This document shows positions 1 to 12,000 of a stretch of 64,000 nt of DNA, in pieces. Both the position numbers and the translations under genes were made by a program. The notes under the pieces were generated by a model. That model ran no database searches, was not told where the DNA came from, and saw only the letters and a list, made by a program, of their open reading frames with translations. The stretch's first letter is position 1; each line of letters begins with the position of its first letter. The DNA is from Mugil cephalus (lineage: Eukaryota > Chordata > Actinopteri > Mugiliformes > Mugilidae). The stretch covers positions 23,470,001-23,534,000 of the forward strand of contig NC_061773.1 in assembly GCF_022458985.1 (NCBI RefSeq), given 5' to 3'.

Positions 1-410
1 GATGTGAGTCAGTGGGTAAATGTGATGCTGTGACTGTAAAATGCTTTTAAGCACCAAAAAGGTTGAAAAGCACTTAAATAAAAGGTGTCTGTATAATATA
101 ATTAAATAGTACTACAACCTACAGCCTCCAAAATAAAAACAGCTTCCAGGAGCAAACATTTAGTGCAGGATGGAACTTATTCGTTTTCACTATTGTACCT
201 AATTTATTGGCCAGTAAGCAAATTCTGGACTAATCTTTCAGCTGATCCAAACCAGTTTTTTGTCTAGAACTGCGTGTGTGTGTATATAACTATTTCTCCC
301 AGATGTCTGCAAAAGGTGTCCAGACGTTATTTGTAATATTTTGTGTTGATGCAAAATACTGTACATAGACAATTTACTATAAATGTAATAAAACCATCTA
401 CGAAACGACG
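1..410 (+). other. Probable 3'UTR end of an upstream plus-strand gene
   Basis: No long open frame is present. A canonical AATAAA stands at 387-392 on the plus strand, preceded by AU-rich sequence with a 'tgtacatag' stretch of the kind common near vertebrate 3' ends. In human, gnl3 lies here and converges on glt8d1, so gnl3 is a guess from synteny only; no coding sequence is visible to confirm it. Confidence 0.35.
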
Positions 411-529
411 AGCTGCCTCCTTTTCATTATATTCTTCTAATTATGATGCAACTGATTAATTCTGCACCATTTTAACAGCTTTTATTATTTTACATTTGGG
501 AAATTACAGAAATAAAGCAAAATCAAAGG

Positions 530-1309
530 AGTTTATCACATAGGTTTTATTTCATGTATTGTACAAAAAAAGATGAATATTTACACCGACACGGCTAAAC
601 TGCTTTTCGATGCTTATTACAAAAATCCTGTAGTTAGGTAAATAGATGGGGTGGGGTAAGCGTTGGCACAAACACGTCCTTAGGTTTTAGTTTGCTTAGT
701 GGTCCGCGTACAGTTCAACCTGAAGAACGAGTCATTTGTGGCAAATTAAAAATAACGGCGCATCATGAAGAGACTCCACCGTCGTATCAAAACTAGGGCT
801 TCACAAATGTTACGTACAATATTTTTTAAATTCCACAGGAGGTGTGAACTGAGGTAATGGTGTTAGAGCATCTTCATGAATCAAAGAGCGACTTGGGGAA
901 TGTGCTTCGGGCTGATTATTACACCATCACAGCTCAGCTACAAAAACACTTTAGTTTGCTAATCACGATTCAGCTGCTTGTAAACGTACCCACCTACTTA
1001 TACGCCATCATAATTTGTGCATAAATGTGTTGGCACGCTGTCATTGTATCTGACCACTGCTGGCAGGTAGTGTTATATATATATATCCACGTTCTCTGAT
1101 CATTTATATGTCAAACAATCTCATTTTTAACAGTTTATCAAAACCACAGGTGGCTGCTATTTCAAAAGGGACAGGACAAAGGTTTAGTGTTAAGGTAGTA
1201 ACGCAGGTCCACACAGAACTCAAAAACAGGGGGTTTGGCAAATGAGAAGAAGGCCTTAGTTCCTGAGATGTTAACGGGGTTTCTGCTGCGAAGGTCCCGT
1301 CCTTGGAGT
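530..1309 (-). other. glt8d1: 3'UTR of glt8d1
   Basis: This non-coding stretch follows the glt8d1 stop codon on the minus strand. A minus-strand AATAAA (TTTATT on plus, 546-551) is a plausible polyadenylation signal. Its 3' end would lie about 120 bases from the presumed poly(A) site of the convergent gene on the left. A short TA run sits near 1076-1086. The true cleavage site is not known. Confidence 0.45.
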
Positions 1310-4300
1310 CTAGCTGTCGCCCGCGTGTCGGCGCACGGGGTGAAACTTCCCCGTGGGGTCGGGGATGAACCACTTGTCCCACACGTCGGTGAAGGAGGAC
1401 GTCCGTCCCCAGGGCTTGTAGTGTCCGTTCCAGTGGAGGAGTTTGGCGGCTTTAACAAACTGGAGGGAGTAGCGGTTTCCAGCGCCTGTCGTACCTGAAG
1501 AGATGGGTCATTATTTCCTTTTATTGTGATAAGTATTCAGACATTATACTGTTTCTTTTTGAAAATTATAATATAAACCTGCATCGTTCCCAATAGTCTG
1601 ATCATCGAGTCAACATTTAAACTGGATTATCACAGTCTTTTACGGGAATAACTTGTCATTTTTGGAAGTTATTATTTTTTGGCTGGACCAGAAAATGCTC
1701 TAGTGTCGGTCAGTTCAACATGTAGATGTATTATGTCCAGTGGATTTACATTAATGCCCTCAGGGCAGCGCTATTGTGCACCCCCACAAGTAAGACAACC
1801 CCAACTCTTTTAAACTTAATGACCCACGAGGGAAATTACTTTGACACAGTAGCTTCTGCAGTTTCCCCACTGTGGGACAAATGAATGTTTTTCTATTCTA
1901 TTCTTCGTTACACATAAAAGTAAACATCTTTAAAAACAAGAAAGATAAAATAATAATAAGTATTGTTGAAAATAAGTATTCTTATCTAGCTAAATAAAAT
2001 AAACAGTTTAATCAAAAGATTTACAGAATTAGCATCATGAACAAAAATACAAAAGTAGTTGGTAAAACAGTGTCTGAGGTGATGCGGTTGTTTGGCCAGT
2101 TGCATAGCAACAGAGGCACAGATCGTGTTGCATCCCTTTAGTTACTAGGCTGATGAATGCCAGTTTTACACAGCAGGTTGTTGCTTCATTATTATCATTT
2201 TTCTATCTCACTTACTAATTTTTTATTATTATTATTTTCCTTGTTTAACTACTTAATTTGGCATATTTGCATGTGCACAAGATCACTGCTGGGAAACCAA
2301 TTACTGTGTTAGAGTTCTTTGTCTAATGCATGACTGTTTTTAATGACTGTTTTATTGTGCTGGGAGCTGTAAACTCAATTGCCTGCATGGGATAAATTAA
2401 GTTTTCTGAACTCAGAGCCACGAAAATCATCTTACCATGAATTCTTTAGGCAAGGAGATGTTTTTATTTTTTATTTATTTTAATTTTTTTGCAGATTTTC
2501 AAGCCTGAAGCATCACACTCTCAATATCATAATGTTTTAATAAGCGTCCAGGGCTGGAACTGATTTACATTTTTTCATTGGAGTGTGTCAATAATAAGGT
2601 ATTTTGACAAAATGGGATTTGAAATATGAGTCATCTGTGAGGTCTGTGGTTCTTTTAATAAAAAGATAATTTTGTCCCGTTTTCTATCAGCAGTTGAGCG
2701 TAACTTACCGAGGTGTCTCACGTGCCACAGTGGGTCGATGGTGGAGTGACGTTTGTAAAAAACAATGAGGAGTGGAGGAGTGGTGACGCTTTCCGCAAGT
2801 GTTTTACTGTACAGATCCTCCCTGAGGAAAGAAAAATTAAAAGCTGCTCAATGCCAACGCTGCATTCGATTTACGTTTTTACAGTTTTTTTTATTTTAAA
2901 GTTTTATGAATTTAGCAGAAACCCACCGTGTCACCCGAACGGGTCACTTACCGCTTATTGAGCTCCATCCAGTGCTCCAGCTGTTGGGTGATGTTCTGGT
3001 TCTTCCATTCAGTCAGGTTGGCGACTATGACCCCCGGGTTGAAGGAGCAGGTGCCGGCCCTCATCCCCAGCTTCTGAATCGCTTCTTTCTTGAAGTCCAG
3101 GAAACCTAAGTAGTTATTCTGTTGAAGGGAAATGATTTTTTATTCACAGATATTTTATGTATTTCTCGATTTTTTATTTTTTTTTAAACATAACTTAAAA
3201 TGTTCATCTACCTGATTCCCAGCCCCGCGGATGATGCCCTTGGAGGATATCGAGTCGCAGTCATCAGAGAAGGCAGCGGCGTGTCCTGGTTTGAGGTTGG
3301 TCTCGTAAAGTTCTTGAATATCCCCTGAAGTCGGACAGAAGAGACAAAATGCATTCTTTGAGAGACCTGGGCGTTTTTAATTTCTCCAAGGTGATTTGAG
3401 ATCAGTAGGACCTAAGAGCTATAAAAACTAAGCATCATCTTTGAACAGGAAGTAGTAGTTTAAAAAAACAAAACAAAAAAAACATGTCCTCATATGTGGA
3501 CACTGGGATTATTTCATTATTTACATTTTAATAAAGTCACCCAATGTGTGACAGAGTATAAAACTGTTTATTTTAATTCCTGTACATGGGTGAGCAAAGA
3601 CAGAACAATGAAGTCCCAACGTCCTAAAACGAGTATTAGCGATGTTGTAGCTCGTTGTTATTGATAAAATTTGTTAAATTTGCGCATCATATCAAACTAG
3701 AAACATTAATAAGAATAAATAAACAGGTTTCAACCATAAAATTGAATGATGTCTTGTACCTCTTCCACTTTTGTCCTGTGATCGTCTGTAAATTGTCTTG
3801 TCATTCTAAACTAGAAAAGTTAATGAGCATAAATAAACACGTGTATTGACCCTTGGCTACCAGTACATGGCAGATAAAAGTGTCTGCTTATGAGGACAAC
3901 GGGTCTAAATGAAGCAGAATAAGCTGCCACAAGCCTAAAAGGTAATGTCCTCATATGAGGACGCTGGGTCTCAGGAGGTTAAAAGGACAGCAATTGTTGG
4001 TACTCTGGAGGTTGGCATGATTTGTCTGATTTTGCACACAATGAACTTCCATTAATTTTGATTTCCTCTCAATTTGCACACAATGATTTGTTTCTTTACA
4101 GTATTTTCTCTTTTTCCTTTCTATTTATTTATTTGTAGTTTACATGTGTAGATACATTTTGCTTTACATAGAGGAGGCATTTCACAAGCCTTTCTTGGCT
4201 TCCATTGCTCCTGAAAAGAAACTAACCATTTTTATACCATTTTTAATGTTTTCTATCTTCATTGCAAATAAATTTAAAGTAAATCAATTCAGTTTCCTCA

Positions 4301-5647
4301 TCACTAGCTCCCAATAAAACACACACACACTGCTCCTTAAAGTTCAGAACCTACGTAGCTCCCTTCCTCCATGTTGGGGTCTTACCTTGCACAATTATGT
4401 CATCATCCAAATAGATAGCTCTCTCTGCGTCTGGTATGTATATAGGCATATAGAATCTTGCAAAGGTCAACTGGAAAACAGACCATCAAGAAAAAGTTAA
4501 CCACAGATAAGGAGCAGCTTGAAGATTTCATGCTATGTTCAGTGGTCTTACTGGTTTTGCAGCCTCCGGCATTTGAGGATCATTAGCAATCTTTCCGCTG
4601 AGGAGCTCAGGCTTGAAAATAACTATCTTATGTTTGATGTTGTTCAGCTTCGTCTTACTCATCCACGCCCTGTTGGAAAAATAAGAATCACATTACTTTA
4701 ATTACACAACTGACATTAACACGCTCACGCCAGCACGCATGTGACCAACATACTTCAGGTGATCGACTGTGTCATTCAAGGTCACGATGGTGAAGACGAC
4801 GTTGGCTTTGCTGTTCTGGTAGACGCTGTTCATGGCGGCGACCACAGCGCCGAGCCTGTCCTCGTCAGCGGCGACGAGAACCAGGATCTCCTCCCCATTC
4901 CTCTGCGGAAGTGGTCTGACGTCTGGAGACAGCTCAGCCTCGAAGGGAAGGATCACCCCGGCATCTGAATGAAGACAAATTGATTTTATGGACTCATTTT
5001 TAATGCAACTAATTCGTCTTAGAAGGTCCTGAGGAAGCTGAGGTCCTTCAATGTGTGTAGTAACATGCTGGACATCTTCTACAAGTCTATTGTGGTATAT
5101 AGTTTATTGGATATCGAGTGTCTGTACATTGCTGCTGCAACTGTTAATTTTTCCCAGTCTGTAATGAATAAAACATCCATCCATCTAATAACTTGTGGAC
5201 AGCAGTGATAAACTAGGTATTGGGAAGAAAAGAGACACAGATTTCAACATAAAGACCAACACACCTGGGTTTTCTTTGTGCAAAAAGTCGCTGAGGTTGA
5301 GGATGTTTCGTTGCACTATGATGAGGAAAGCCACAGCCAGCAGAACGAGGATGATCAGGTTTACTGGGAGACACAATGAAGCCCTGGTATTAGTACACAA
5401 GTTACGACGAAATTTTGTTTGGCAGCAATCTCCAGTAGCAGTGAAGCTGCACACATGTGAGGCAAAGTAAGGTTATTTGTAAAAAAGCACAACATTTAAC
5501 AGTTTTTCCACAGTGCAGCTGTACCGGGTTCCTATTGCATTTTGTATTTTCCAAACACAAAACGTGTACAGACATGCAGACATACGGAGGAGTATAAATG
5601 CTGCTTAAGGAAATCAGCCACATGGACTCACCTCTTCTTAGTGTCAT
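1310..5647 (-). CDS. glt8d1: Glycosyltransferase 8 domain-containing protein 1
   Basis: Family GT8 glycosyltransferase, expected to be a Golgi/ER type II membrane enzyme; its donor and acceptor are not established by sequence. Coding exons in transcript order: 5632-5647, 5265-5363, 4754-4964, 4552-4669, 4386-4470, 3212-3324, 2952-3118, 2709-2821 and 1310-1494. All have GT-AG borders and matching phases, giving 368 residues against 371 in human. Residues 6-22 form a hydrophobic signal anchor (VNLIILVLLAVAFLIIV). The catalytic metal-binding triplet DDD is at 170-172 (AIYLDDDIIVQ). The conserved C-terminal HWNGHYKPWG is at 328-337. The start is the ATG at 5647 in a short first coding exon; its 5'UTR continues to about 5678, where a 'ttag' acceptor implies an upstream untranslated exon, probably near 6.9-7.0 kb. 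Introns hold a MITE and LINE scraps. Order and orientation beside spcs1 and nek4 match human. Confidence 0.96.
1735..1915 (+). mobile_element. Possible LINE 3' tail in a glt8d1 intron
   Basis: The segment ends in 'ccccactgtgggacaaatga' followed by a T-rich run. That wording resembles 3' tails of fish L2/Rex-type LINEs, which usually end in '...tgtgggacaaataaag'. There is no open frame. The call rests on recognition of the tail only, and limits are approximate. Confidence 0.3.
3356..3982. mobile_element. TTAA-type MITE (piggyBac-like), copy 1
   Basis: This non-coding element sits inside the glt8d1 intron between exons 3212-3324 and 4386-4470. It is clearly homologous to 63291-63878. Its right end reads 'gggtctcaggagg' followed by TTAA (3979-3982); the left end is degraded and lacks a clean TTAA. 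Near each inner end lies a copy of an inverted motif related to the perfect 16-base palindrome GTCCTCATATGAGGAC at about 3949-3964. It is longer than copy 2 because an internal stretch ending in 'aataaataaaca' is duplicated (about 3695-3730 and 3805-3845). It encodes no transposase. Assignment to piggyBac rests on the TTAA flanks seen in copy 2. Confidence 0.6.
5014..5190 (+). mobile_element. L2-like LINE 3' fragment
   Basis: The plus strand translates at 5022-5090 to LRKLRSFNVCSNMLDIFYKS, the wording of the last part of fish L2/Maui-type reverse transcriptase ORFs. It is followed by 'aatgaataaaac' and a short 'atcc' tandem tail at 5172-5184, a usual L2 ending. It is 5'-truncated and lies in a glt8d1 intron. 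Confidence 0.55.
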
Positions 5648-6249
5648 AACAACAGTCTCACTCGTCCCTCCAGCAGGTCTAATAAAATAATAATAATAAT
5701 AGAAAAAAACAAATCAAAAAACCATGGGATTATTCTGAGTGGAGTCCTCACAGGTTATCTTGAGGCTGTCTGCTGAGCTGAGGTGAACCCGAATTGAATC
5801 TGCACCGCTGCGTGGCGGTGACGCACGATTTACAAGTACAAATTAGAGGCTGTGAAGTGTGTGTTAATGTGCACACATTTAGGATATGTGCAATGTTTTG
5901 GCGGAGTTTTAAGAATAAAAAATAAAAAAACACACCGGAGTCCAATTGCACGCTAAAGCCAAACTGCCAACTCAACATCAACAAGTTTTTTTTATTCCAT
6001 CCGTTTATCACAATTGTACGTAGAAATAGATGTCTACCACGTGCCTGATTGGGAAAATTACATTCTCTCCCTGTTTTCAGTACCCATAAATGTTATGAAC
6101 TATATTGCGGGATGCGTGTTTGCTTCAGTGTCTAGAAATAAAAGTCGAAAATATACGGAGAAGATGTAATATATTTTACTATGTCTCAAATATAGCTGCG
6201 ACATATATTGTCAGGCAATCTTCTAGGCAGCCAAAAACATTCCCGAATA

Positions 6250-6880
6250 TTTATTTTATTTTATTTTTATTAAAAAAAATCAGTTTATTAAACACTGTGG
6301 TACACAATCTTCACAATGGCTACATATAATTAGGTAAAACAAAATATGTAAAACATATATCTATCAGAAAAGGCAGCTCTTGACAGATATATAAAGTGCA
6401 ATCTGAAAACAGAAAAAAGCAGAAAATAAAAAGAGAGGGAAAAACAACAACATGAGGCAATGGTTTTCTTTGCAAATCGTATTTCTCAACCCAGTTGAAC
6501 AGTTTTATCGCATGTTTTCTCTTCACTATTCTAAGGGGATTAGAAACTCGTAACGTTAACGAATGAAACACATACAATCTAGAATTAATCATCAAGTATT
6601 TAAATTTTTGTATGTAAAATTCAGCTTCAGGATATTGTTATTTGAAATAATAATAAAAAAAAATGTTTTTCTGAGACGAAACCGTAAATAATGTCCTTTT
6701 GACGAAAGAATATTGGTGTATATGAAGCCAGTCGTATATATCGGTCCGTAATTCTTCTGTGAAAACACAGTGAAAGAAATAAATGGTCTGTAATTTCAAT
6801 ATCTTCACAAAATACACACTTATTCGTCTCAAATCCGAACCAAATAAAATAAAATAATGATTTGACCGTTACATTCAAAG
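6250..6880 (-). mobile_element. L1/Tx1-like LINE ORF2 C-terminal fragment, decayed
   Basis: The minus strand shows NKCVFCEDIEITDHLFLSLC, which fits the CCHC knuckle (C-x2-C-x7-H-x5-C) near the ORF2 C-terminus of L1-clade LINEs. Further downstream a frame ending in HAIKLFNWVEKYDL resembles the usual last residues. At the minus-strand 3' end (plus 6250-6290) there is an A-rich tail. The reading frame breaks between the two pieces. It lies just upstream of the shared glt8d1/spcs1 promoter, inside or beside the predicted 5' untranslated intron of glt8d1. Confidence 0.6.
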
Positions 6881-6889
6881 GATTGACCA

Positions 6890-7042
6890 ATCTTAGCACA
6901 TGCGCAGTAAACACAGGTTTAGACAGGCGGAAGTGACTCAGGGGTCCTTTTCCGTTCACGACGTAGCTTTTCAACCCGGAAGTTGAATTCGTTCGGTCTG
7001 TTAGATTCATTCCGTTTGTGTTTGTTCAGTTCAAGTGGAAAC
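6890..7042. promoter_or_regulatory. Bidirectional promoter between glt8d1 and spcs1
   Basis: The stretch directly upstream of the spcs1 ATG has no evident TATA box. It carries an NRF1-like CATGCGCA at 6899-6906 and two ETS-type cores: CGGAAGTG at 6928-6935 and CCGGAAGT at 6976-6983. These are usual for divergent housekeeping pairs. glt8d1 transcription must start to the right of 5678, because its first coding exon begins with a splice acceptor, so this is the likely shared start region. Confidence 0.55.
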
Positions 7043-7988
7043 ATGCTGTCTATATTCAAGTCAATTCCCACGCACATGGTAAGAGATAATTCATTCATGT
7101 AACGGGAATTTGCAAAGTTAATCAATCCCATCACATTTAATTTTCACTGTTCTAATAAGCTAAAGCTAACCTACCTAGCGGTAGCTGGTCGCTGCTGTGG
7201 TTTCATGGGTAACAGCTGCTGTGTTTGTTTTATTATGTTTTATTATCGACATCCATATTCTGCAAACAAAAGTTTAGCAAGATGAGCATTAATTGTGCAT
7301 TTTACTTGAGACGCATGTAGATATCAGATGTTTTCTTATATTTATGTAAATATCTCTGAAAGTGGATTACGATGCACTGCACTGACTTCCTGTCACTAAC
7401 GCTGCATCCTTTTTGACTTTTTTTTCCCATGTCTTATTGTGTTTTAGGATTATAAAGGTCAGAAGCTGGCTGAACAGATTTTCCAGGGAATAATCCTCAT
7501 CTCAGCGGTAAATGATCAAGATGCCTGTACAGCAACAAAACGTCCCACTGCAATGGCAGGGATTTTTAATGATGAACTTTGTGTTGTGTCTGCAGGTGAT
7601 TGGGTTTGTGTACGGACTGATCATCGAACAGTTTGGGTGGACGGTGTACATAGTCATGGCTGGATTTGCCATCTCTTGCGTGGTAAGCTTTATATTGTTT
7701 GCTTTGCGTGCAGGTACGAAACAGACACAGGATTTTCATACAGTTCGCCCTGTCTGTTAACCTACGACATTGCAGAGTAGGAGGCTTCGAGTCATTGCTG
7801 GTTCCCTTGTGTTTGCACAACATGTCATAACTTGTGCATTTTGTTTCTCTCCTCTGCTTCAGTTGACCCTGCCTCCATGGCCCATGTACAGGAAGAATCC
7901 TCTATCCTGGCAGCCAATTATACCAGACCGTGAGACCGAGAGCAGCCAAAAACCTCAGGAAAGCATCAAGAAGAAGAAGCACAAATAA
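7043..7988 (+). CDS. spcs1: Signal peptidase complex subunit 1 (12 kDa)
   Basis: Small accessory subunit of the ER signal peptidase complex. The family protein spans the membrane twice with both ends in the cytosol and helps the complex select substrates. Coding exons are 7043-7078, 7448-7507, 7596-7682 and 7863-7988; all junctions are phase 0 with GT-AG borders. The product is 102 residues, the usual length of the short vertebrate form. It begins MLSIFKSIPTHM. Two hydrophobic segments (about 23-41 and 46-61) flank the short EQFGW loop. The segment LTLPPWPMYRKNPLSWQP and the lysine-rich end IKKKKHK are family hallmarks. The start is the first ATG after the promoter. The gene is head to head with glt8d1 and tail to tail with nek4, as in human. 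Confidence 0.96.
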
Positions 7989-8412
7989 CTCAGAAACCGT
8001 CCCAATCTGGCTGTTAATACGTCTTTTTTATAATGGAAATTACTCCCACTTGCCGAAACATTGGGTACACTGGTGAAACAGAATTCATTCTAATATAACA
8101 GTCTTGCACTAAATCCCCCATCATGACGGTTCTAGCGTTCGGTTTAAGTTGAAACCGCATCAGAAAGGTGGTGATTCAACTGTATGGTCATTTTGGAGGA
8201 AGTTAAAGCTAAAAAGCTGAAGCTAATATATATATATATATATATATATATGGTGCAGGTCTTTTATAGAAGAATGCATTTGTGTTCACTAGTGTAGCTA
8301 ATGAACAGGATAGTGGGTGTATGTTACAGTTTGTCTCACATTTCTAGCATTTAGCAAAAACAAATTGTTAGTGTTTGTCAGTCAAATAATAAAGATCTCT
8401 CTGTTTCACAAC
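7989..8412 (+). other. spcs1: 3'UTR of spcs1
   Basis: This non-coding tail follows the TAA. It contains a (TA)n run at 8226-8251 and an AATAAA at 8388-8393, which puts cleavage at about 8405-8415. It almost abuts the predicted poly(A) site of nek4 coming from the other side. Confidence 0.6.
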
Positions 8413-8414
8413 TG

Positions 8415-9051
8415 CAGTGTTTCATTTTATTGAGATTTTTGTTATCACCACAATTCTTTATTGTTATTCTCAACATTATGGAAAGTAACTGTAAAAAAAT
8501 ACATTCAGGATTCTTTATAAAATTCAAACGTTAATATCTACAATGAGTCTAGTTAACATTATCTCGTGTATAGGAAAATATAACGGAGCAGCTGAAGTGA
8601 AACCTAGTGTCATCAAAGATACAGCGTAGAAAACAACAACAATTACTGAACTTCAGCATCATAAATACACTTGGGTTTAAACTATAAGTACATGTAGAAA
8701 GACTTGAGTGCTTGAACGTGACCGAACGTTTTGCATAGCCATCATGAGTCCCTTTCTAAGACTGATTTCACATTCTCTGTTCATACTGAAATGAGGTTTA
8801 AAGAAGCTTATTTACATACGATTGCCAGTACAAGTGTATCTAGTAACAAAAACAAATGAGGAAACGAGGACTTGAATATGATCAGGCTGAAAAATGTAGC
8901 GATGCCACACAACCAGAGTTGTCTTTGGCAGGAATAAGCTCTCAGGTGGTTTCAGAAAGTGTATCCTGTTATACAAGATGTGTCGAAAATCTTTTTCACA
9001 AATCGCGACATAGAAATGCAAATGTTCGTGACCCTCATAGACAGTGTTTTT
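8415..9051 (-). other. nek4: 3'UTR of nek4
   Basis: On the minus strand this follows the nek4 TAA (9052-9054). Minus-strand AATAAA signals lie at 8457-8462 and 8426-8431. Open frames across it in either direction are short and unrelated to anything I recognise. Confidence 0.55.
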
Positions 9052-12000
9052 TTAAACCTTGAAGGCCATGTCCTCGAAGAATTTCAGCTGCCTCACCATC
9101 ACAGCATAGACTTGATACTTCTCATCTCCCATCTGGTCACGAAGACACAGCTGAAAAAAAATTGAGGCGACTCAGATCAGGTCGAAAACACAGGTAAATG
9201 AATTTTTCACATGAAAATAATTCACCTGATTTGAACGGAGCGACCAGACTTAGTAGAACTTAGAGGACTTACCAGAAACTCAGCATTTATCAGATTTGGT
9301 ACATTTAATAAATGTGCCATGTTAAGATTGATCTGAACAGTTATGAAGAATTTATTTATGTGTTGGTATAAAGAAATAGAAAAAAGGAATAGGAATATAG
9401 GAATATAAATATGAGCACTTTGCATGAAAAGCAGTTGATGATTTCAACATATCATGTGTAATACTGGCTAATTTTCCTGAGTAAGTACAAACCCAAGTGT
9501 AATATTTGTGTTTCACTTGTTTGATTGTGTTTTCTTTGTCTACTGTCAGGACTTCAATTCACAATTTCAGGTTTTTATGCAGATACATAGAACATCCAGA
9601 AGGATTCAAATATTTTAAGGCATCATTGTAAATAGTGAGAATGCAGAATCCATGTCCTTTATTGAAAGTCACATACACTGTCAGCCAAAGGTTTGGATGC
9701 AGCTTCTACTGAATGAGATATATCAGATTAAGTAAAATCACGATGGTCTGTACATCAGTGTTTCACTTACTTCTCTTTTGGCCTCATCCTCCATCTCCAT
9801 GATTTCCAGCACTCTGTCCAGCAGCTTGACTCCCAGGCCCTTTACTACGTCTGTCCTCAGCTGCTCGATGGCTCTTCTTATCTTGGCTGGACCAGATGTG
9901 GAGCCTTCTGGAGAAACACGCTTGTTAAACACAAGGACGCTTACACAACGACTTACTGAACGATCACAACAGAGAGTTTGATTAAACCGTCTGACCTGTT
10001 GGTATTTCACCAAGTGACAGGTTCTCTGCGTCCCCTCGGGTCTTCCCGTGAAGCACCAGCGTGTCCCTGTACTTCCTGTTGAGCTTGAATTCTGGCAGCG
10101 CAGTGGAGCCGAATCTCCCTTTGTCCACCTCGTTTCCACCGTCTCCGACATCCATCCTCAAAGTCTGAGTCATCATGTGGACTAAATCGTGCATGTCGTT
10201 GGATTCGGCCTTCCTGCAGAGAACCAGTGAATCACCACAGTAACACAAACAAGTCTCAGAAACACATACGATGATTAGATTTAAAGTGACAAGCTAGCGA
10301 GCTTGAATCAAGCTCTCACCTTTCCCTGCAGTCTCCCTCTGAACGCTCCGTGGAACTCGTGGATGAGCTGCACTCATCCTCATCCGACCTTTGCTCCAGA
10401 AACTTATCCTAAAGTAACACAACACACTCGCTCTTGTGACAGGTTCTGACACTGACTTTTTTTTTAATGTCACGATAACGTTATTTGATAAGCCTTTAAA
10501 CGGAGAGAAGAGACTAGAGATTGACTTGCTCACCAGCTACCTCTGTTCATTATAGTGTGGATTCATTGAAAAGCAAAGACAAGGCCATACTTTCTGAGTG
10601 TCTGTACCTTAGAGCTGGACTCTGTGACTGAAACACATCGCGTGAGAGGGACACTGCAGTGCTCAGCCTGGGAGGGAGTGACGTCATAAGATGCCCTTCG
10701 TGCAGAGCTGACACCTGGAGAAAACAGAAAAGGTGTTTGACTCCCAGACTGACGACATGCATAAATGCAGGTGTAGGAGAGTGCATTTGTGAGAATTACT
10801 GTCTAATTTTGTTTATGAAGATTCACAGTCGTCCAGTTCATTTTTATAGCTCACAGCAAAACTAAAACCAAGGTGAGTTTTAGGTTTCTTGAAGAAATCC
10901 ATCCAGTTACTCATGTTTTTGTTTGTTTTTTTTGTTAGATATCCAACATTTATCAATGTTTCTTTTATAGGTCCATCTTAAATGTTCTGTTTTCAGTCGG
11001 GAAAAGACTAAGTACCTGGCTGGTTGACGCTCTCCTGAGACTGCCTGAGTCTCCGTCTCTCTCTGGCCGACAAAGGCCGATCCTGAAAATAAAATTATTT
11101 TCTGTTAAAAAAAAATAAATGAATAAAATAAAGTAAACTGCATCTGCTGATTTCAGACGGAATATACTACTTTGAACCCCGTATGTTTTATTTATTTTTT
11201 TTTTTAAATGATGAACTATGAAGAATTATGACTACAATGTTGATACTGCCTGTTCATACAATATATGTGTCCCACACAGAATAAGGAACAGTTGTGTGGA
11301 CTCTCACCTGTGGCAGCGCTAACAGTCCGTCTTTACAGGAACTAACTGAAGAGGATGATGCAGTTACATCCGCTTTCTTGCTCTCTGTGCTCCTCCTATT
11401 CCTCTTCTTCCCCTCCACAGCTACAGTCTCAGCGGGAGGTTGAGGCAAAGGTCGAGGAGCGGCCGTCTTGGACTAAGAGAGGATAAAACAAGATGAAACA
11501 ACATTTTAATTAGCCTAACTTACTGCCTTTCATGCTGGTAGAATGCAGAATAATAATTGTATTATTATTATTATTATATATAACAGTGGTGGAAAACAGC
11601 TTTCACTCAATGCATTTGTGAAATATTGCATTAAGAATCACTTTTCATGTAACGTTTTTTTTAGTACAATCACAAACAAAATACTAAACAAATCCTAAAA
11701 CAGCCATTAAAAACTTAAAATTGATTGGTTCCACAAAAATACATGAGAGATTCTGGTACCAGTGCTGTAATTTAGCCCTGCTGCTCCACTGCTCTACTAA
11801 TGCGGATATACTAAATATTAATGTGATGATTATTTTTTGTTCAGTTTTGAACACATTCTCTGTTATTTGTTGACTTTGATACTGACAATGTTGTGAACTG
11901 ACTGTTAAGAGTTTAGTTTTGTTAGCTTTTCTTGTAAAAAATAAAGAAAATAAATATAATTTGTATTTGTTTGTGTCTGTCTAATGCAGCCACAAAAAAA

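Noticed and set aside
1104..1498. Overlapping frames on both strands at the glt8d1 3' end
   Set aside because: Only the minus frame continuing from the acceptor at 1495 fits glt8d1 (HWNGHYKPWG); the others are shadows.
9738..10151. Single minus-strand frame of 137 codons
   Set aside because: It reads through the nek4 intron between exons 9771-9907 and 9996-10213. The real frame needs the intron removed.
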